Assembly: GCA_039028895.1 (NCBI GenBank)
Contig: JBCCHF010000034.1
Location: forward strand, 1 to 64,000
DNA: 64,000 nt
Direction of reading: 5' to 3'
Source of the DNA: JAHDCJ01 sp039028895
Lineage (GTDB): Bacteria; Bacteroidota; Bacteroidia; Chitinophagales; Saprospiraceae
The stretch's first letter is position 1. Every line of letters begins with the position of its first letter. The notes under the pieces were generated by a model that was given only the letters and a program-made list of their open reading frames with translations, did no database searches and had not been told where the DNA came from. Shown here in pieces: positions 8,601-17,052 of this stretch. Made by a program: the position numbers and the translations under genes.

Positions 8601-10652
8601 TATCGTAATAATGCTATGTCAGACTGGAGTTTATTTAATACCGATTTACCCGTAAGCACCTTTAGTACAAAACTTATCCCTTATTATCGCGAGGGAAAAC
8701 TGAGAAATGGAACTAATCGCTCTGCTTATCAGGCTGATTTTTATGAGAACGCTCCTCCTTCTGCCCAGATAGCCGCAGATCGATTGGAATCATTTTGCCC
8801 AAGAGATACCATTTACTTTGTTGATCATTCAGCGCTGAAAGAGGATCCAACCACGTCCTGGATTTGGAGTTTTCCGGGAGGTATTCCTACTTCTTCCAAT
8901 CTGAGGAATCCGAAGGTGATCTATTCAACACCTGGCACTTATGATGTGACTTTAACCGTATCTGACGCAAACGGATCCAGCTCTCAAACCCTAACCAGTT
9001 TTTTAACCATAACAGCGGAGTGTATTGTAGAAGAAGTACCAGGCTTGGCTCTTAACTGCAATGCAGTAGGTGATTACGCCAATATCCCGGATTTGGACCT
9101 CAATGGAAATGAGATTACCATCTCAGCCTGGATTAAACCTAATGGTATCCAGCAAGACTATACTGGAATTGTCATTAATGATGGCACCACGGCAGGATAC
9201 AACTTTAGAGGCGGCAATAACACAATCGGCTATCACTGGCCCGGTGGGGCCTGGTGGTGGGATAGCGGCCTTATCGCACCACCTGATGAATGGTCACACG
9301 TCGTTATGGTAGCAACTCCTACTTCGATGACTATCTACGTAAACGGTAATGGGTCAACCCATACCACTAACCTTGATCCGGTAGACTTTACAACACTAAA
9401 AATTGGTAGTTATAAAGCTTGGACAGGCCGTAATTACAATGGTCTTATCGACGAAGTTGTTTTTTGGAATCGGGCATTGACCCAAGAGGAAGTCAGAGAA
9501 CAGAGACATCTGACAAAAACTCCATCAATTGATCCAGGCATAATTGCTTACTACCAGTTTAATCGGCCATCAGGCATAATTACAGACCGAGCTGGTATAA
9601 ATCACGCTACTCTGAATGGAGGAGCAGCCCGAGTGACCTCTACAGGTCCGTTCGGAGGAGGAATGAGTTATAGAATGGCAATTAACTCAGGTGGTCAAAA
9701 AGATTTTCCTGGTACTGACCTACAACTTTTATTTCCAGCAACAGGGGTTTTTCCCAATGGAGAATTAGTCGTAACAGGACTTAATACATTACCGGATGAA
9801 TTGCCTGGCAATTTTGCACATTCAGAACGATATTGGATTATAAACAACTATGGGGCAAATCAAAATTTTACCGAATTGGAGCATATCAGATTTTCCAATA
9901 TTGGAGAAGTAACTGCAAATGATGTTGGTCAGCCTGGCACCTTCAAGCTGTACAAACGACCTGATAATGCTGATGGTCCGACCTGGGGTGCCTTCATTGA
10001 TTCTGGAGACGCCGCTACTGCCGGCAATCCGGGCTCTGTTGTTTTCAGCTCAAGTAATAGCATTACAACCTTCAGCCAGTTTTTTCTCACCAACCAGGGA
10101 GGTACTTCTCTTCCTGTTGAACTCCTTGAATTCACTGCTATAGCAGTAGATAATCAACTGGTTCGGCTCGACTGGAAAACATTGACCGAATTGAATAATG
10201 ATTACTTCTCTGTAGAACATAGCCTTGACGCGGTAGATTTTAATGAGATCATCACCATTCCTTCAAGGTTTGGCACATCTGAATCTGAGCAATATTATGA
10301 AGCCCTTCATCACGATCCTGCTTATGGTGTGAATTATTATCGTTTGAAATCGGTTGATACTGACGGGACCTTTGCTTACTCAGAAATTGAATCTGTGATC
10401 ATCAGGAATATTCCTGGCGCGTTTTCGATTTACCCTAATCCAACCGGAGGCGCCACCCATGTGATGGTAGACAGCTTTTCGGAAGAGAGTTTTGAGTTAA
10501 AGTTATTCGATGCCTCTGGTAAACTTTTGAATAAATTTGCCTTTACAGGAACAGGTTCACTGGATTTATCAGGGTACTCATCCGGTGTTTATTTCTATTC
10601 AATTATTGGTAAAACGGTGATTAAAAATGGTAAGCTAGTCATTAACAACTAG
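5628..10652 (+). CDS. Giant secreted BNR-repeat/LamG/PKD protein with T9SS tail
   Basis: A 1674-aa secreted surface or extracellular protein. Order seen: signal peptide (1-19), sortilin/BNR-type beta-propeller repeats with Asp-box-like motifs such as TSDGGNNW and STDGGLSF (about 140-330), a LamG/concanavalin-like domain (about 320-500), a second block of BNR repeats (about 600-1030, for example SHDSGESW and SGDGGNTW), a PKD domain (about 1062-1128, with WIWSFPGG and PGTYDVTLTVSD), a second LamG domain (about 1138-1310), and a type IX sorting region with IYPNPTGG near 1603 and a GVYFYSI repeat end. The LamG and PKD parts suggest binding to polysaccharide or other surface polymers. No catalytic residues could be assigned, so enzyme activity is not claimed. 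It is converging with the helicase gene downstream. Confidence 0.88.
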   Translation: MRLFAFLVVFFLLPFIAIAQIPPEEQYSVNKSDIPTWIQLMYSDDPDPEQVISAYNNYYQQNEFVKNGHTQYYKRWLRALSRNLLPDQSDPTAKKAYQKQLNQYLRKSETLRAEKNLASWEGIGPFDFDKDAESRSYAPGAAHVYTVEQSATNPDLVYAGTATAGIWKSIDKGLSWTLTTSGMMVNGLRALEIDHSNDDYVYAGILGGVYKTEDGGVTWAQIGDSGFNTLTHSVKEIMMHPVNNLIIYLASNQGLYRTSDGGNNWAQILAGDFLEIEMHPANPSIVYTVKAIGDRTEFYKSTDGGLSFSIRTNGWPGISNAVNANFNGLEFDGTGSSNIVFNINPNPGSGFALSNFTIEMMVKADTWNGDPAILSNKNWNSGYNPGFVIAANTNGQWKFNIGTGTNRIDLDGENIDDGQWHHIAVVYNSSGLKALYQDGILVDSTSHTLSGSTASGLDLAIGQDGTLTYGFDFGGEVADIRLWGSALDQNTIQDWICKSIDVTHPNYVSLNHYWNLSEGPSPFVQDHISSNNGNFNGTVGWSLSNTPVCVVSEIDGIGHQRRTEIATTPAAPNIIYALATGSIGEYSGLYGLYVSHDSGESWTFTCCGPQPVGAPDPVNNPNLMGWSDVGSDNGGQYYYDLALDVSTTDSNKVHVGGVNHWVSNDGGQTFTCPAKWSHPHKSNYVHADIHDINYFGNDLWIACDGGVFYSDDEGANINRRMTGIAGTDFWGFGAGFWDGEVLLGGTYHNGTLLKDNNTYFNGWLSTDGGDNYRGFANFGRERQVFSDYNKKFLSGDRSVPITTVGYNKKPNASYTTGQSSELVYDPRCYNIFYSGFETGLWKTYDDGSNYELVYDFGEDLAAIEVSWSNPDVIYVATFAGWWDTKKLYRSSDAGNSFTEITPSSAILGGDAWVPYDIAVSAEDHNTIWIARTSMYGSSPNMNGNLIYMSGDGGNTWTNITTPALDGEYPTNIVHQRGSDGGVYIGTRRAVYYRNNAMSDWSLFNTDLPVSTFSTKLIPYYREGKLRNGTNRSAYQADFYENAPPSAQIAADRLESFCPRDTIYFVDHSALKEDPTTSWIWSFPGGIPTSSNLRNPKVIYSTPGTYDVTLTVSDANGSSSQTLTSFLTITAECIVEEVPGLALNCNAVGDYANIPDLDLNGNEITISAWIKPNGIQQDYTGIVINDGTTAGYNFRGGNNTIGYHWPGGAWWWDSGLIAPPDEWSHVVMVATPTSMTIYVNGNGSTHTTNLDPVDFTTLKIGSYKAWTGRNYNGLIDEVVFWNRALTQEEVREQRHLTKTPSIDPGIIAYYQFNRPSGIITDRAGINHATLNGGAARVTSTGPFGGGMSYRMAINSGGQKDFPGTDLQLLFPATGVFPNGELVVTGLNTLPDELPGNFAHSERYWIINNYGANQNFTELEHIRFSNIGEVTANDVGQPGTFKLYKRPDNADGPTWGAFIDSGDAATAGNPGSVVFSSSNSITTFSQFFLTNQGGTSLPVELLEFTAIAVDNQLVRLDWKTLTELNNDYFSVEHSLDAVDFNEIITIPSRFGTSESEQYYEALHHDPAYGVNYYRLKSVDTDGTFAYSEIESVIIRNIPGAFSIYPNPTGGATHVMVDSFSEESFELKLFDASGKLLNKFAFTGTGSLDLSGYSSGVYFYSIIGKTVIKNGKLVINN

Positions 10653-10679
10653 GCAACATAGGTTCCAAAAATTATAAGT

Positions 10680-13600
10680 TTATAAGCCCAGGTTCATTTG
10701 AATCGGGCTAGATTTGACTTGAATTTCGTAAATCAAACCAAGTGACAAAAAGCCTATGAAAATTTTATCCTTGTCGGCAATGGTGTGATGAAGGAGGGTT
10801 AATCTTGACTCAAGAGTTTTAATAACTTTCATTGGCTTACTGCCAGAATATGGTGCAACGAACAGGTATGCATTCCCTGCATTAGCTGAATCTAACAACA
10901 GGTCTACCATAAACGAATACGTTTTATTATCCAACTTTCCATTTATTGGGAAATTTCTGCGAATCAGGCTGTTTGGAAACCGAGTACTTAGTGCAGCATA
11001 TAACTTTTCAGAAAAGTCTAAAATATCCGCCGGTCGAATCCCTTTTGTTAAATTATTAAGGTCCAGTTCCTCCTCTACCTGTTGTAACCTTGATTCCCTG
11101 GATCTATCAACTCTATCGCCACAAATAATTTTTGATACCACAGGGATTAGCTCAAATTCATCAACCCCTTCTTTAAATTCCAAAGGTGAACTAAACTGTA
11201 TTTCACTTATTTTTGATACCACTGCTTTTGATCCAATATTCAACGCTTGATAAGGATCAATATAAGCATCGGGTTGATTGACGGCCCCTTTTCTTGGTTC
11301 CAGAAACACGATATTTTCCCGTTCAGGTTCAGCATAGCCAAAGTCCCTGGGGAATACCTTGGCTAAGAGATTCATTGGTATTTTCTTATCCTTCCAATTC
11401 CATGTGTTTTCTTCTTTTGATAAATCAAGAAAAGGGATTGAATCATCACCTTCATTTCCTACACGATTCAACCAAGCGGACGGCCATTTTCTTGTGGTCA
11501 GGATAAGGTAATCTCTTGCTCTTGTGATGCCCACGTATAACAAACGGGCTTCTTCTTTCAATGCTTTGACTTTGACCTCTTGTTTTATCTCTGAGGCTTC
11601 TACCCGCTCCTGGAGATTGGTTCCCCGATGTTGGTCAGCGTAAGGGTTGATCCAATATCTTAACCACCTTCCGGATAATGGCTGCTCAAGATCAATTTCG
11701 TAGTTCTCCTGTTCAATGGCCATTCCCCAGACTTTGTCATGCAAGCTACTTTCAAGACTATGACAAATTACTACAGGCCATTCCAGTCCTTTACTTTTGT
11801 GATAGGTTAAAACATTAACAGCATTTTCATTTTCACCCGAACCTTGTTCATCCAGCAAAGCTTCTGCCCTTTCGTTTATCCAAAGTAATAATCCACCAAG
11901 GGAAGCTGCAGAATTTAAACGGTTACAAGATTCTTCGTAATCCAAGGCCATTTTCCGAAAGGCATCCACATTATCCATTCTTTGCATCAGGTCTCCCCAG
12001 GAGGCAATGGTCCTGCGCAAGTCTAATTCCTCCAATATCAGGTCAAGAATTTCTAATCCGGAGAGTTCTTTTACTTTTTCTCTCAGTTCATTTAACTGCC
12101 TGATAATAAGTTGATTCCCTGACCACTTTGGAATATAGGCTTCGCTTTTAAGTTGTTCAAGAAACTCAAGTCTGTCTTCAATAATATCTTCAATTTCGCT
12201 TTGTCTAGAAAGTAGCAGTAATTCAGCTACAGAAAGAGAGTCAGAAGGATGTAAAATAAACTTCAGGCAAGCCATAATCAGTTTCGCTTCAGGAGTTTCC
12301 AATAGCCCTGACCGAGAAATTGAAGCTTTCATACCTGCTTTATGAAGTGCCTTTGCAATGAGCTGGCATTCTGAATTTGACCTACATAAAATGGCTACAT
12401 CCCCTGGTTTTGCTTTTCTTGCCTTGTCACTGCCTTTCGGCAAAATGTGATGCCCCTGCAAAAGCCATTCTGAAAGTGTTGAAACAATACAATTCTCGAA
12501 CCAGGGTCGTCCAGGGGGACGTTTTGATTCCCCCTCATGCTGGAAATGCCAATGCCACAAGGCTGTACCCATTTCCAATGGTTCTTTTTCTCTGGTACGT
12601 TGTGGGGTAAGGGCAACCTGGTCTTCTGGTAAATCATTGAAGGCTTTACAGAAAATGGTATTAGAAAAATATACAAGGTCAGCTCTTGAACGCCAGGATC
12701 GATCTTGTATATCTTCCGGTTTTACGCCTCCTATCGCATCAATAACTGCTTTCATTAGCGCTGGTTCCGCACCTCTGAAACCGTAAATTGACTGTTTAGG
12801 ATCACCAACCCAGATTGAATGTTTCGACAACTTTGAGAGTTTAAGGAAAATCTCCAGCTGTATAGGATTTGTGTCTTGAAACTCGTCCACCATTAACAGG
12901 TCAAGTTCACTGACAATGACATCGCGTACTTTTTCATTATTGAGCAGGCGTAACACACTAACTTCCATGTCAGTGTAATCTATCAGCCCTCTACTCTTTT
13001 TGTAAGATTCGTATTCCTGGATAGCATTAATGGCAATGTTGAAAGTGGTAGAAATAAAGGCGCTTATATCTTTTCTGAATTCAGGAAAACCTTCATGAGT
13101 TTTTGCAAACGCCTTTAAGTCTGCAATGGCTTCTCTGCTCTTGGCTCCTGGTTTCAATTTTGAGATTTTCACCCATTCAAACCAGTTTAGCTCTTCTTTA
13201 TAATTCAGTTTATTCCACAACACCTGAAGGACATTTATGACATTCAATGTCACTTTCGTGCTATCTTCACCATTCCGGAGGGTATAAATAGTTTCTTCAA
13301 GTAATTGTAACAACTCAGCATTCCAAGCTTCAAGATTACCTTCGATCACTTCTGGAAGAAACGCAAAGAATCGGTCGATTGAACGATCTGCACTCAATTC
13401 AAGATCCTTTTCGGAAAAGTTATTGGCTCTCGCCAATTCAGTGATCGTCCTTACATTATTCCGCCAGTCAAACCTGTCATTCTTGTTGAGACCAAGTCTT
13501 TCAGCCAACAACTCCATTTCCCTGATCAATCCCGGAGTCAAAACGGTTGCAAGAGATTGATTAAACATAATTTGTTGATCTTCCTCTGCTATGATATCTA

Positions 13601-13901
13601 CTTCAGGAGAAACACCGGCTTCAAAAGCAAATCGTTTGAGTAATTTGGCGCCCACACTATGAACCGTTCCTATTAATGCATTTGAAATCTCCTTTGCTTC
13701 ATCTCGGTAACCGTCTTCAAGAAGTTTTTGTCGAACCCGCTCTTTAAGTTCTGCAGCGGCTTTTTTGGTAAAAGTAGTGGCAATAATGCCTGATGGTCTG
13801 ACTTTATGGGTATTATCTGGCCTAAGGAGATGCACCATTTCGTGGGTTAATCGGTAAGTTTTACCGCTGCCCGCACCTGCCGAAATGACCTTAATATTCA
13901 T
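10680..13901 (-). CDS. UvrD/AddA-like ATP-dependent DNA helicase (exonuclease V type)
   Basis: A 1073-aa superfamily 1 helicase resembling AddA/RecB large subunits, expected to unwind DNA ends in recombinational repair. Seen: Walker A in SAGAGSGKTYRL at the N-terminus, motif Ia/Ib TFTKKAAAEL, Walker B LLMVDEFQDTNPIQ near residue 340, motif III GDPKQSIYGFRGAEP, motif V VLTYHKSKGLEWPVV near 690, and motif VI LLYVGITRARDYLIL near 795. The last 90 residues align in position with the RecB-family nuclease, but the DYKT-type catalytic motif is not visible (YLFVAPYSGS stands there). No AddB-like gene is adjacent. It lies 13 nt downstream of the FAD dehydrogenase gene, so co-transcription is likely although the functions look unrelated. 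Confidence 0.9.
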   Translation of the reverse strand: MNIKVISAGAGSGKTYRLTHEMVHLLRPDNTHKVRPSGIIATTFTKKAAAELKERVRQKLLEDGYRDEAKEISNALIGTVHSVGAKLLKRFAFEAGVSPEVDIIAEEDQQIMFNQSLATVLTPGLIREMELLAERLGLNKNDRFDWRNNVRTITELARANNFSEKDLELSADRSIDRFFAFLPEVIEGNLEAWNAELLQLLEETIYTLRNGEDSTKVTLNVINVLQVLWNKLNYKEELNWFEWVKISKLKPGAKSREAIADLKAFAKTHEGFPEFRKDISAFISTTFNIAINAIQEYESYKKSRGLIDYTDMEVSVLRLLNNEKVRDVIVSELDLLMVDEFQDTNPIQLEIFLKLSKLSKHSIWVGDPKQSIYGFRGAEPALMKAVIDAIGGVKPEDIQDRSWRSRADLVYFSNTIFCKAFNDLPEDQVALTPQRTREKEPLEMGTALWHWHFQHEGESKRPPGRPWFENCIVSTLSEWLLQGHHILPKGSDKARKAKPGDVAILCRSNSECQLIAKALHKAGMKASISRSGLLETPEAKLIMACLKFILHPSDSLSVAELLLLSRQSEIEDIIEDRLEFLEQLKSEAYIPKWSGNQLIIRQLNELREKVKELSGLEILDLILEELDLRRTIASWGDLMQRMDNVDAFRKMALDYEESCNRLNSAASLGGLLLWINERAEALLDEQGSGENENAVNVLTYHKSKGLEWPVVICHSLESSLHDKVWGMAIEQENYEIDLEQPLSGRWLRYWINPYADQHRGTNLQERVEASEIKQEVKVKALKEEARLLYVGITRARDYLILTTRKWPSAWLNRVGNEGDDSIPFLDLSKEENTWNWKDKKIPMNLLAKVFPRDFGYAEPERENIVFLEPRKGAVNQPDAYIDPYQALNIGSKAVVSKISEIQFSSPLEFKEGVDEFELIPVVSKIICGDRVDRSRESRLQQVEEELDLNNLTKGIRPADILDFSEKLYAALSTRFPNSLIRRNFPINGKLDNKTYSFMVDLLLDSANAGNAYLFVAPYSGSKPMKVIKTLESRLTLLHHTIADKDKIFIGFLSLGLIYEIQVKSSPIQMNLGL

Positions 13902-13914
13902 TGATTAATCTTAT

Positions 13915-15471
13915 TCAAGTTAAAAATTGCGCAACCGCTTTAGCTACATTTTGACCATCCATGGCAGCTGATAAAATCCCACCAGCGTAACCTGCGCCTT
14001 CTCCGCATGGAAAAAGGCCTACCACATCATCATGCATATAGGTCATTTTATTTCTCGGAATCCTGATTGGTGAGCTGGTCCTGCTTTCTACACCGATAAC
14101 ATTCGCTTCAGCAGTGTAATAACCTTTCATATTTTTTTCATAGGTACGGAAGGCTTGTTGCAAACGATCAGCAAAGCTTCCAGGCAACAGTTTATTGAGC
14201 GGCGCAGAATGTAAACCTGGAATATAACTGGAATCGTTTAAAGAGGCGGAAAGCTTGTTTTGACAGAAATCTGTCATGCGCATAGCTGGAGCTTTCTGAC
14301 TTCCGTCTCCTGCTGCAAACATAGCTTGTTCAACTTCTTTTTGAAAAATCAGACCGGCAAATAGTCCATACTTCTTATATTGTTTCAGGTCTGCTGTTTC
14401 TACAGCTACCACGATGCCCGAATTGGCATATTTCGAATCGCGTCTTGACAATGACATGCCATTTACCACAATTTCTCCTGGTGAGGTGGCCGCTGGGACA
14501 ACCAGGCCACCTGGACACATGCAAAAAGAGAAGACACCTCTTCCGGAAACCTGGCATACCAGTTTGTAGCTAGCAGCAGGGAGACCATCTTCCCGGGGGT
14601 TTTGTCGGTATTGTATTTCATCAATTAAGGCTTGTGGGTGCTCTACCCTAACCCCAAGAGCAAATGGCTTGGCAGATAGCTTTACTTTTTTCCCATCAAG
14701 CAAGTAAAAAATATCTCTGGCCGAATGACCTGTGGCGAGAATGGTTGCCGCAGCTAACCAGGTTTTATCATTATTAACAATAATGCCCTTTATTTCCTGT
14801 TTTTCTATTATCAGATCCGTAACCTTTGAATTAAAAAATACTTGTCCGCCATATTTTTCAATCGTTTCCCTAATCGCCTGTACAATACCTGGCAACTTGT
14901 TTGACCCGATATGTGGATGAGCATCAATAAGGATTTCAGGGTTAGCACCATGTTCCACAAGGATATCCAGCACTTTTTTATAATTACCTCTTTTCAGGGA
15001 ACGTGTATATAATTTCCCATCAGAATAAGTGCCGGCTCCGCCTTCCCCAAAACAATAGTTGGAATCGGGGTTTACGGTAGCAAATTGTTGAATTGCCCTG
15101 AGGTCTTTTCTTCTTTCTCTTACCGTTTTACCCCTATCAAAAACTAATGGTCTAAATCCCAGTTCAATGAGTTCCAATGCAGCAAAATATCCTGCTGGTC
15201 CTGCTCCAACTACGATAACTTCAGGTCGATTTTCAACTTTGCTAAACGTTGAGAGGATTGGATTATGTTGAGGAGGATCCTCATTGACATAGACTTCCAC
15301 TAACAATCGAAACACAGGCCGTCTAGGGCGCGCATCAATGGACCGCCTTATCTGGATGATTGCCTTTACATCATTGGGGTTCGCCTTTGACGCAGCAATC
15401 GCCTTCTCTTTAATGAGGAGGTCATTCTTGATTTCTGAAGAGAATAATTTTAATTCAACGCGGTGAATCAT
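13915..15471 (-). CDS. FAD-dependent dehydrogenase, COG2509-like
   Basis: A 518-aa flavoprotein of the uncharacterised FAD-dependent dehydrogenase group (NAD(FAD)-utilising, COG2509 type). The dinucleotide-binding motif VVGAGPAGYFAALEL starts near residue 89, after an N-terminal domain of about 85 residues typical of this family. A second conserved segment PCGEGAGYAGGILSAAMDG lies close to the C-terminus and forms the FAD-contacting end. ILATGHSARDIF and GRGVFSFCMCPGG are also present, the latter being the conserved cysteine-containing signature. The substrate is not known. The gene is the first of a probable two-gene unit with the helicase 13 nt downstream. Confidence 0.88.
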   Translation of the reverse strand: MIHRVELKLFSSEIKNDLLIKEKAIAASKANPNDVKAIIQIRRSIDARPRRPVFRLLVEVYVNEDPPQHNPILSTFSKVENRPEVIVVGAGPAGYFAALELIELGFRPLVFDRGKTVRERRKDLRAIQQFATVNPDSNYCFGEGGAGTYSDGKLYTRSLKRGNYKKVLDILVEHGANPEILIDAHPHIGSNKLPGIVQAIRETIEKYGGQVFFNSKVTDLIIEKQEIKGIIVNNDKTWLAAATILATGHSARDIFYLLDGKKVKLSAKPFALGVRVEHPQALIDEIQYRQNPREDGLPAASYKLVCQVSGRGVFSFCMCPGGLVVPAATSPGEIVVNGMSLSRRDSKYANSGIVVAVETADLKQYKKYGLFAGLIFQKEVEQAMFAAGDGSQKAPAMRMTDFCQNKLSASLNDSSYIPGLHSAPLNKLLPGSFADRLQQAFRTYEKNMKGYYTAEANVIGVESRTSSPIRIPRNKMTYMHDDVVGLFPCGEGAGYAGGILSAAMDGQNVAKAVAQFLT

Positions 15472-15551
15472 CAGGCAAAAAAAGTAATTGCCTCAATATA
15501 GGGAATTGTCGGATCGAATTAGCAGAAGAAATTCTTAATTAATGATTGGAT

Positions 15552-15947
15552 TTACTTTGCAGCTAATGATTCGTCATATTGCATACCTTCCGGGACGAAA
15601 ATCTTAACCCTGATCGTTTCGTAAATTTCTATACTCCTGACTGCAAGTTTGTTTTGGAGGTTCTTGAAGTTCAGTAGCAGAGATTGACCATTTTCAGTTT
15701 TCTCCAGATGATATCTTCCTGCATCAATCAAAGCCTCGATAATATTCTTATTGGCACCTTCAAGGCTAATTGTGGTTTCAACAAGAATACGAGATCCGGT
15801 CCATTCCTGGATTTCAACATTTGCCTTAAGGTCCAGTTCAAGAAGGTGTGCCTGTTCTTTCTCAAATGACTGATGTACAGTCCGAACAATTTGACCATTC
15901 GCCAGGAAAAAACAACATATAAATAAAAAAGTAAGTGTAAATCTCAT
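15552..15947 (-). CDS. Small exported protein, paralogue of the next upstream gene
   Basis: A 131-aa protein of unknown function with an N-terminal signal peptide (MRFTLTFLFICCFFLANG, cleavage probably near residue 18). The remainder is predicted beta-rich, with alternating motifs such as LDLKANVEIQEWTGSRILV and the segment EALIDAGRYHL. The same pattern (LDGKVEVKEWSDKLVRVL and KALIAAGRYKL) occurs in the 146-aa protein at 16167-16607, so the two arose by duplication. The pattern recalls DUF4097-type beta-helix putative adhesins, but these are much shorter. Probably periplasmic. The genes are separated by 219 nt that include a terminator, so they are likely transcribed separately. Confidence 0.7.
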   Translation of the reverse strand: MRFTLTFLFICCFFLANGQIVRTVHQSFEKEQAHLLELDLKANVEIQEWTGSRILVETTISLEGANKNIIEALIDAGRYHLEKTENGQSLLLNFKNLQNKLAVRSIEIYETIRVKIFVPEGMQYDESLAAK

Positions 15948-16106
15948 GAAAATCAGGTTTAGGTTAGTTAAGTTTCACTTACAGTAAATCAGTTTTTGCC
16001 ACTATGACTTCCATACTGGCATTAGTTTGAGTGATATAAGTAAAGTACATCTGTAGAGGGCCAATTACCACCCGTCCTTTACATAATTGTGACATAAGAA
16101 ATATGT

Positions 16107-16142
16107 AAAAAAAAGGGCATGACGCTTTTAAAGTCATGCCCT
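16107..16142 (-). terminator. Rho-independent terminator of the 146-aa exported protein gene
   Basis: A perfect 10-bp stem (AGGGCATGAC at 16114-16123 and GTCATGCCCT at 16133-16142) with a 9-nt loop. On the minus strand the stem is followed by eight T residues (16107-16114 as A on the plus strand). It lies 25 nt downstream of the stop of the gene at 16167-16607. Confidence 0.9.
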
Positions 16143-16166
16143 GATGAAAAATTAAGTTTATAATTT

Positions 16167-16607
16167 TTACTTCAGACTTGAGGTCTTTTCTTTAAACTCA
16201 AGGGATGTCTGTGCTCCATTAGAAGTAACTTCGACATTAACGTTGCTTGGAACGTAAACCGTGTAAGTAACATGCTCCACTAAAACCTGCCCTCTTAATT
16301 TCACTTCTTTCGCTCTAGAAGTAGAAGTTAGCATCAATGCGCCACCTTCTTTGCTAGAGACTAATTTGTACCTTCCTGCAGCGATTAACGCTTTGAGCGT
16401 TGCATCTGTAGAATTTTCAACTTCAATGTTGGTTAGAACGCGGACGAGCTTATCGCTCCATTCCTTTACTTCCACCTTTCCATCCAGGTTTAGGACCACT
16501 GCGTGATTGCCTTCCAGGTTGAAAGATTTAACGAAAGTTTTCTGGGATTGAGTGAAAGCAACCGATCCTATTAACACAAGCGCTAAAGTAAACCATAATT
16601 GCTTCAT
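16167..16607 (-). CDS. Small exported protein of unknown function
   Basis: A 146-aa protein with a signal peptide (about residues 1-19, ending AFTQ) and a beta-rich mature part. It shares the tandem pattern LDGKVEVKEW...RVLTNIEVE followed by a helix KALIAAGRYKLV with its paralogue downstream (15552-15947), which gives the family two members here. Periplasmic or surface location is inferred from the signal peptide; there is no lipobox and no T9SS tail. A strong terminator follows the gene, and a long AT-rich non-coding region precedes it, so it probably has its own promoter and is an independent transcript. No function can be assigned. Confidence 0.72.
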   Translation of the reverse strand: MKQLWFTLALVLIGSVAFTQSQKTFVKSFNLEGNHAVVLNLDGKVEVKEWSDKLVRVLTNIEVENSTDATLKALIAAGRYKLVSSKEGGALMLTSTSRAKEVKLRGQVLVEHVTYTVYVPSNVNVEVTSNGAQTSLEFKEKTSSLK

Positions 16608-17052
16608 AATTAAATACTTTAATGTTAACTAAAAATACATTTTTTACATAAGAAAATCAACCAAAACCCAACAATATTTTACGGGTTCAAACATGCACAA
16701 AATTAAATTCACTTCAAAAAACCTGTAATTCATGCTTCAATACTGTAGATTTTTTACCTGTTTTTTATCGGGCTGCAAAGATAAATTGTTTACACTTACA
16801 AAACAACCTCAATTAAAATAAAGTTCCGTATCAATAACCTTTTTTACACCAAATCAGAATAAAAAATAGATTAGTAAAAGATTCAGAAAAATATAAATTG
16901 GAATGCTGAACTATTTACATTTAAAAATAGTTCCATTTTAGTGAGCTTTTTTTTAAAAAAAAGCTCCATAGGAAGGAACAACCCGAAAGGCCCAAATCTT
17001 ACATTGATTTTCTGGGAACATTTGTAAAATAATTGCAGAATTTTTTAAGAAA
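16608..17052. other. 445-nt AT-rich intergenic region
   Basis: Between the exported-protein gene and the hemH stop. No open frame with coding character is seen on either strand. It is very AT-rich with many A and T runs and contains the 24-bp palindrome described separately. It must hold the promoter of the 146-aa gene, but no clear TAnnTTTG box was found for it. An unrecognised small RNA cannot be excluded. Confidence 0.6.
16943..16966. repeat. 24-bp perfect palindrome GAGC-T8-A8-GCTC
   Basis: A loop-free palindrome with half-site GAGCTTTTTTTT followed by its exact complement. An outer pair GTTCC (16930-16934) and GGAAC (16975-16979) could extend it. Because both strands read the same, it is symmetrical. 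It may be a protein-binding site or a weak terminator for hemH, whose stop is 87 nt away. Confidence 0.7.
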
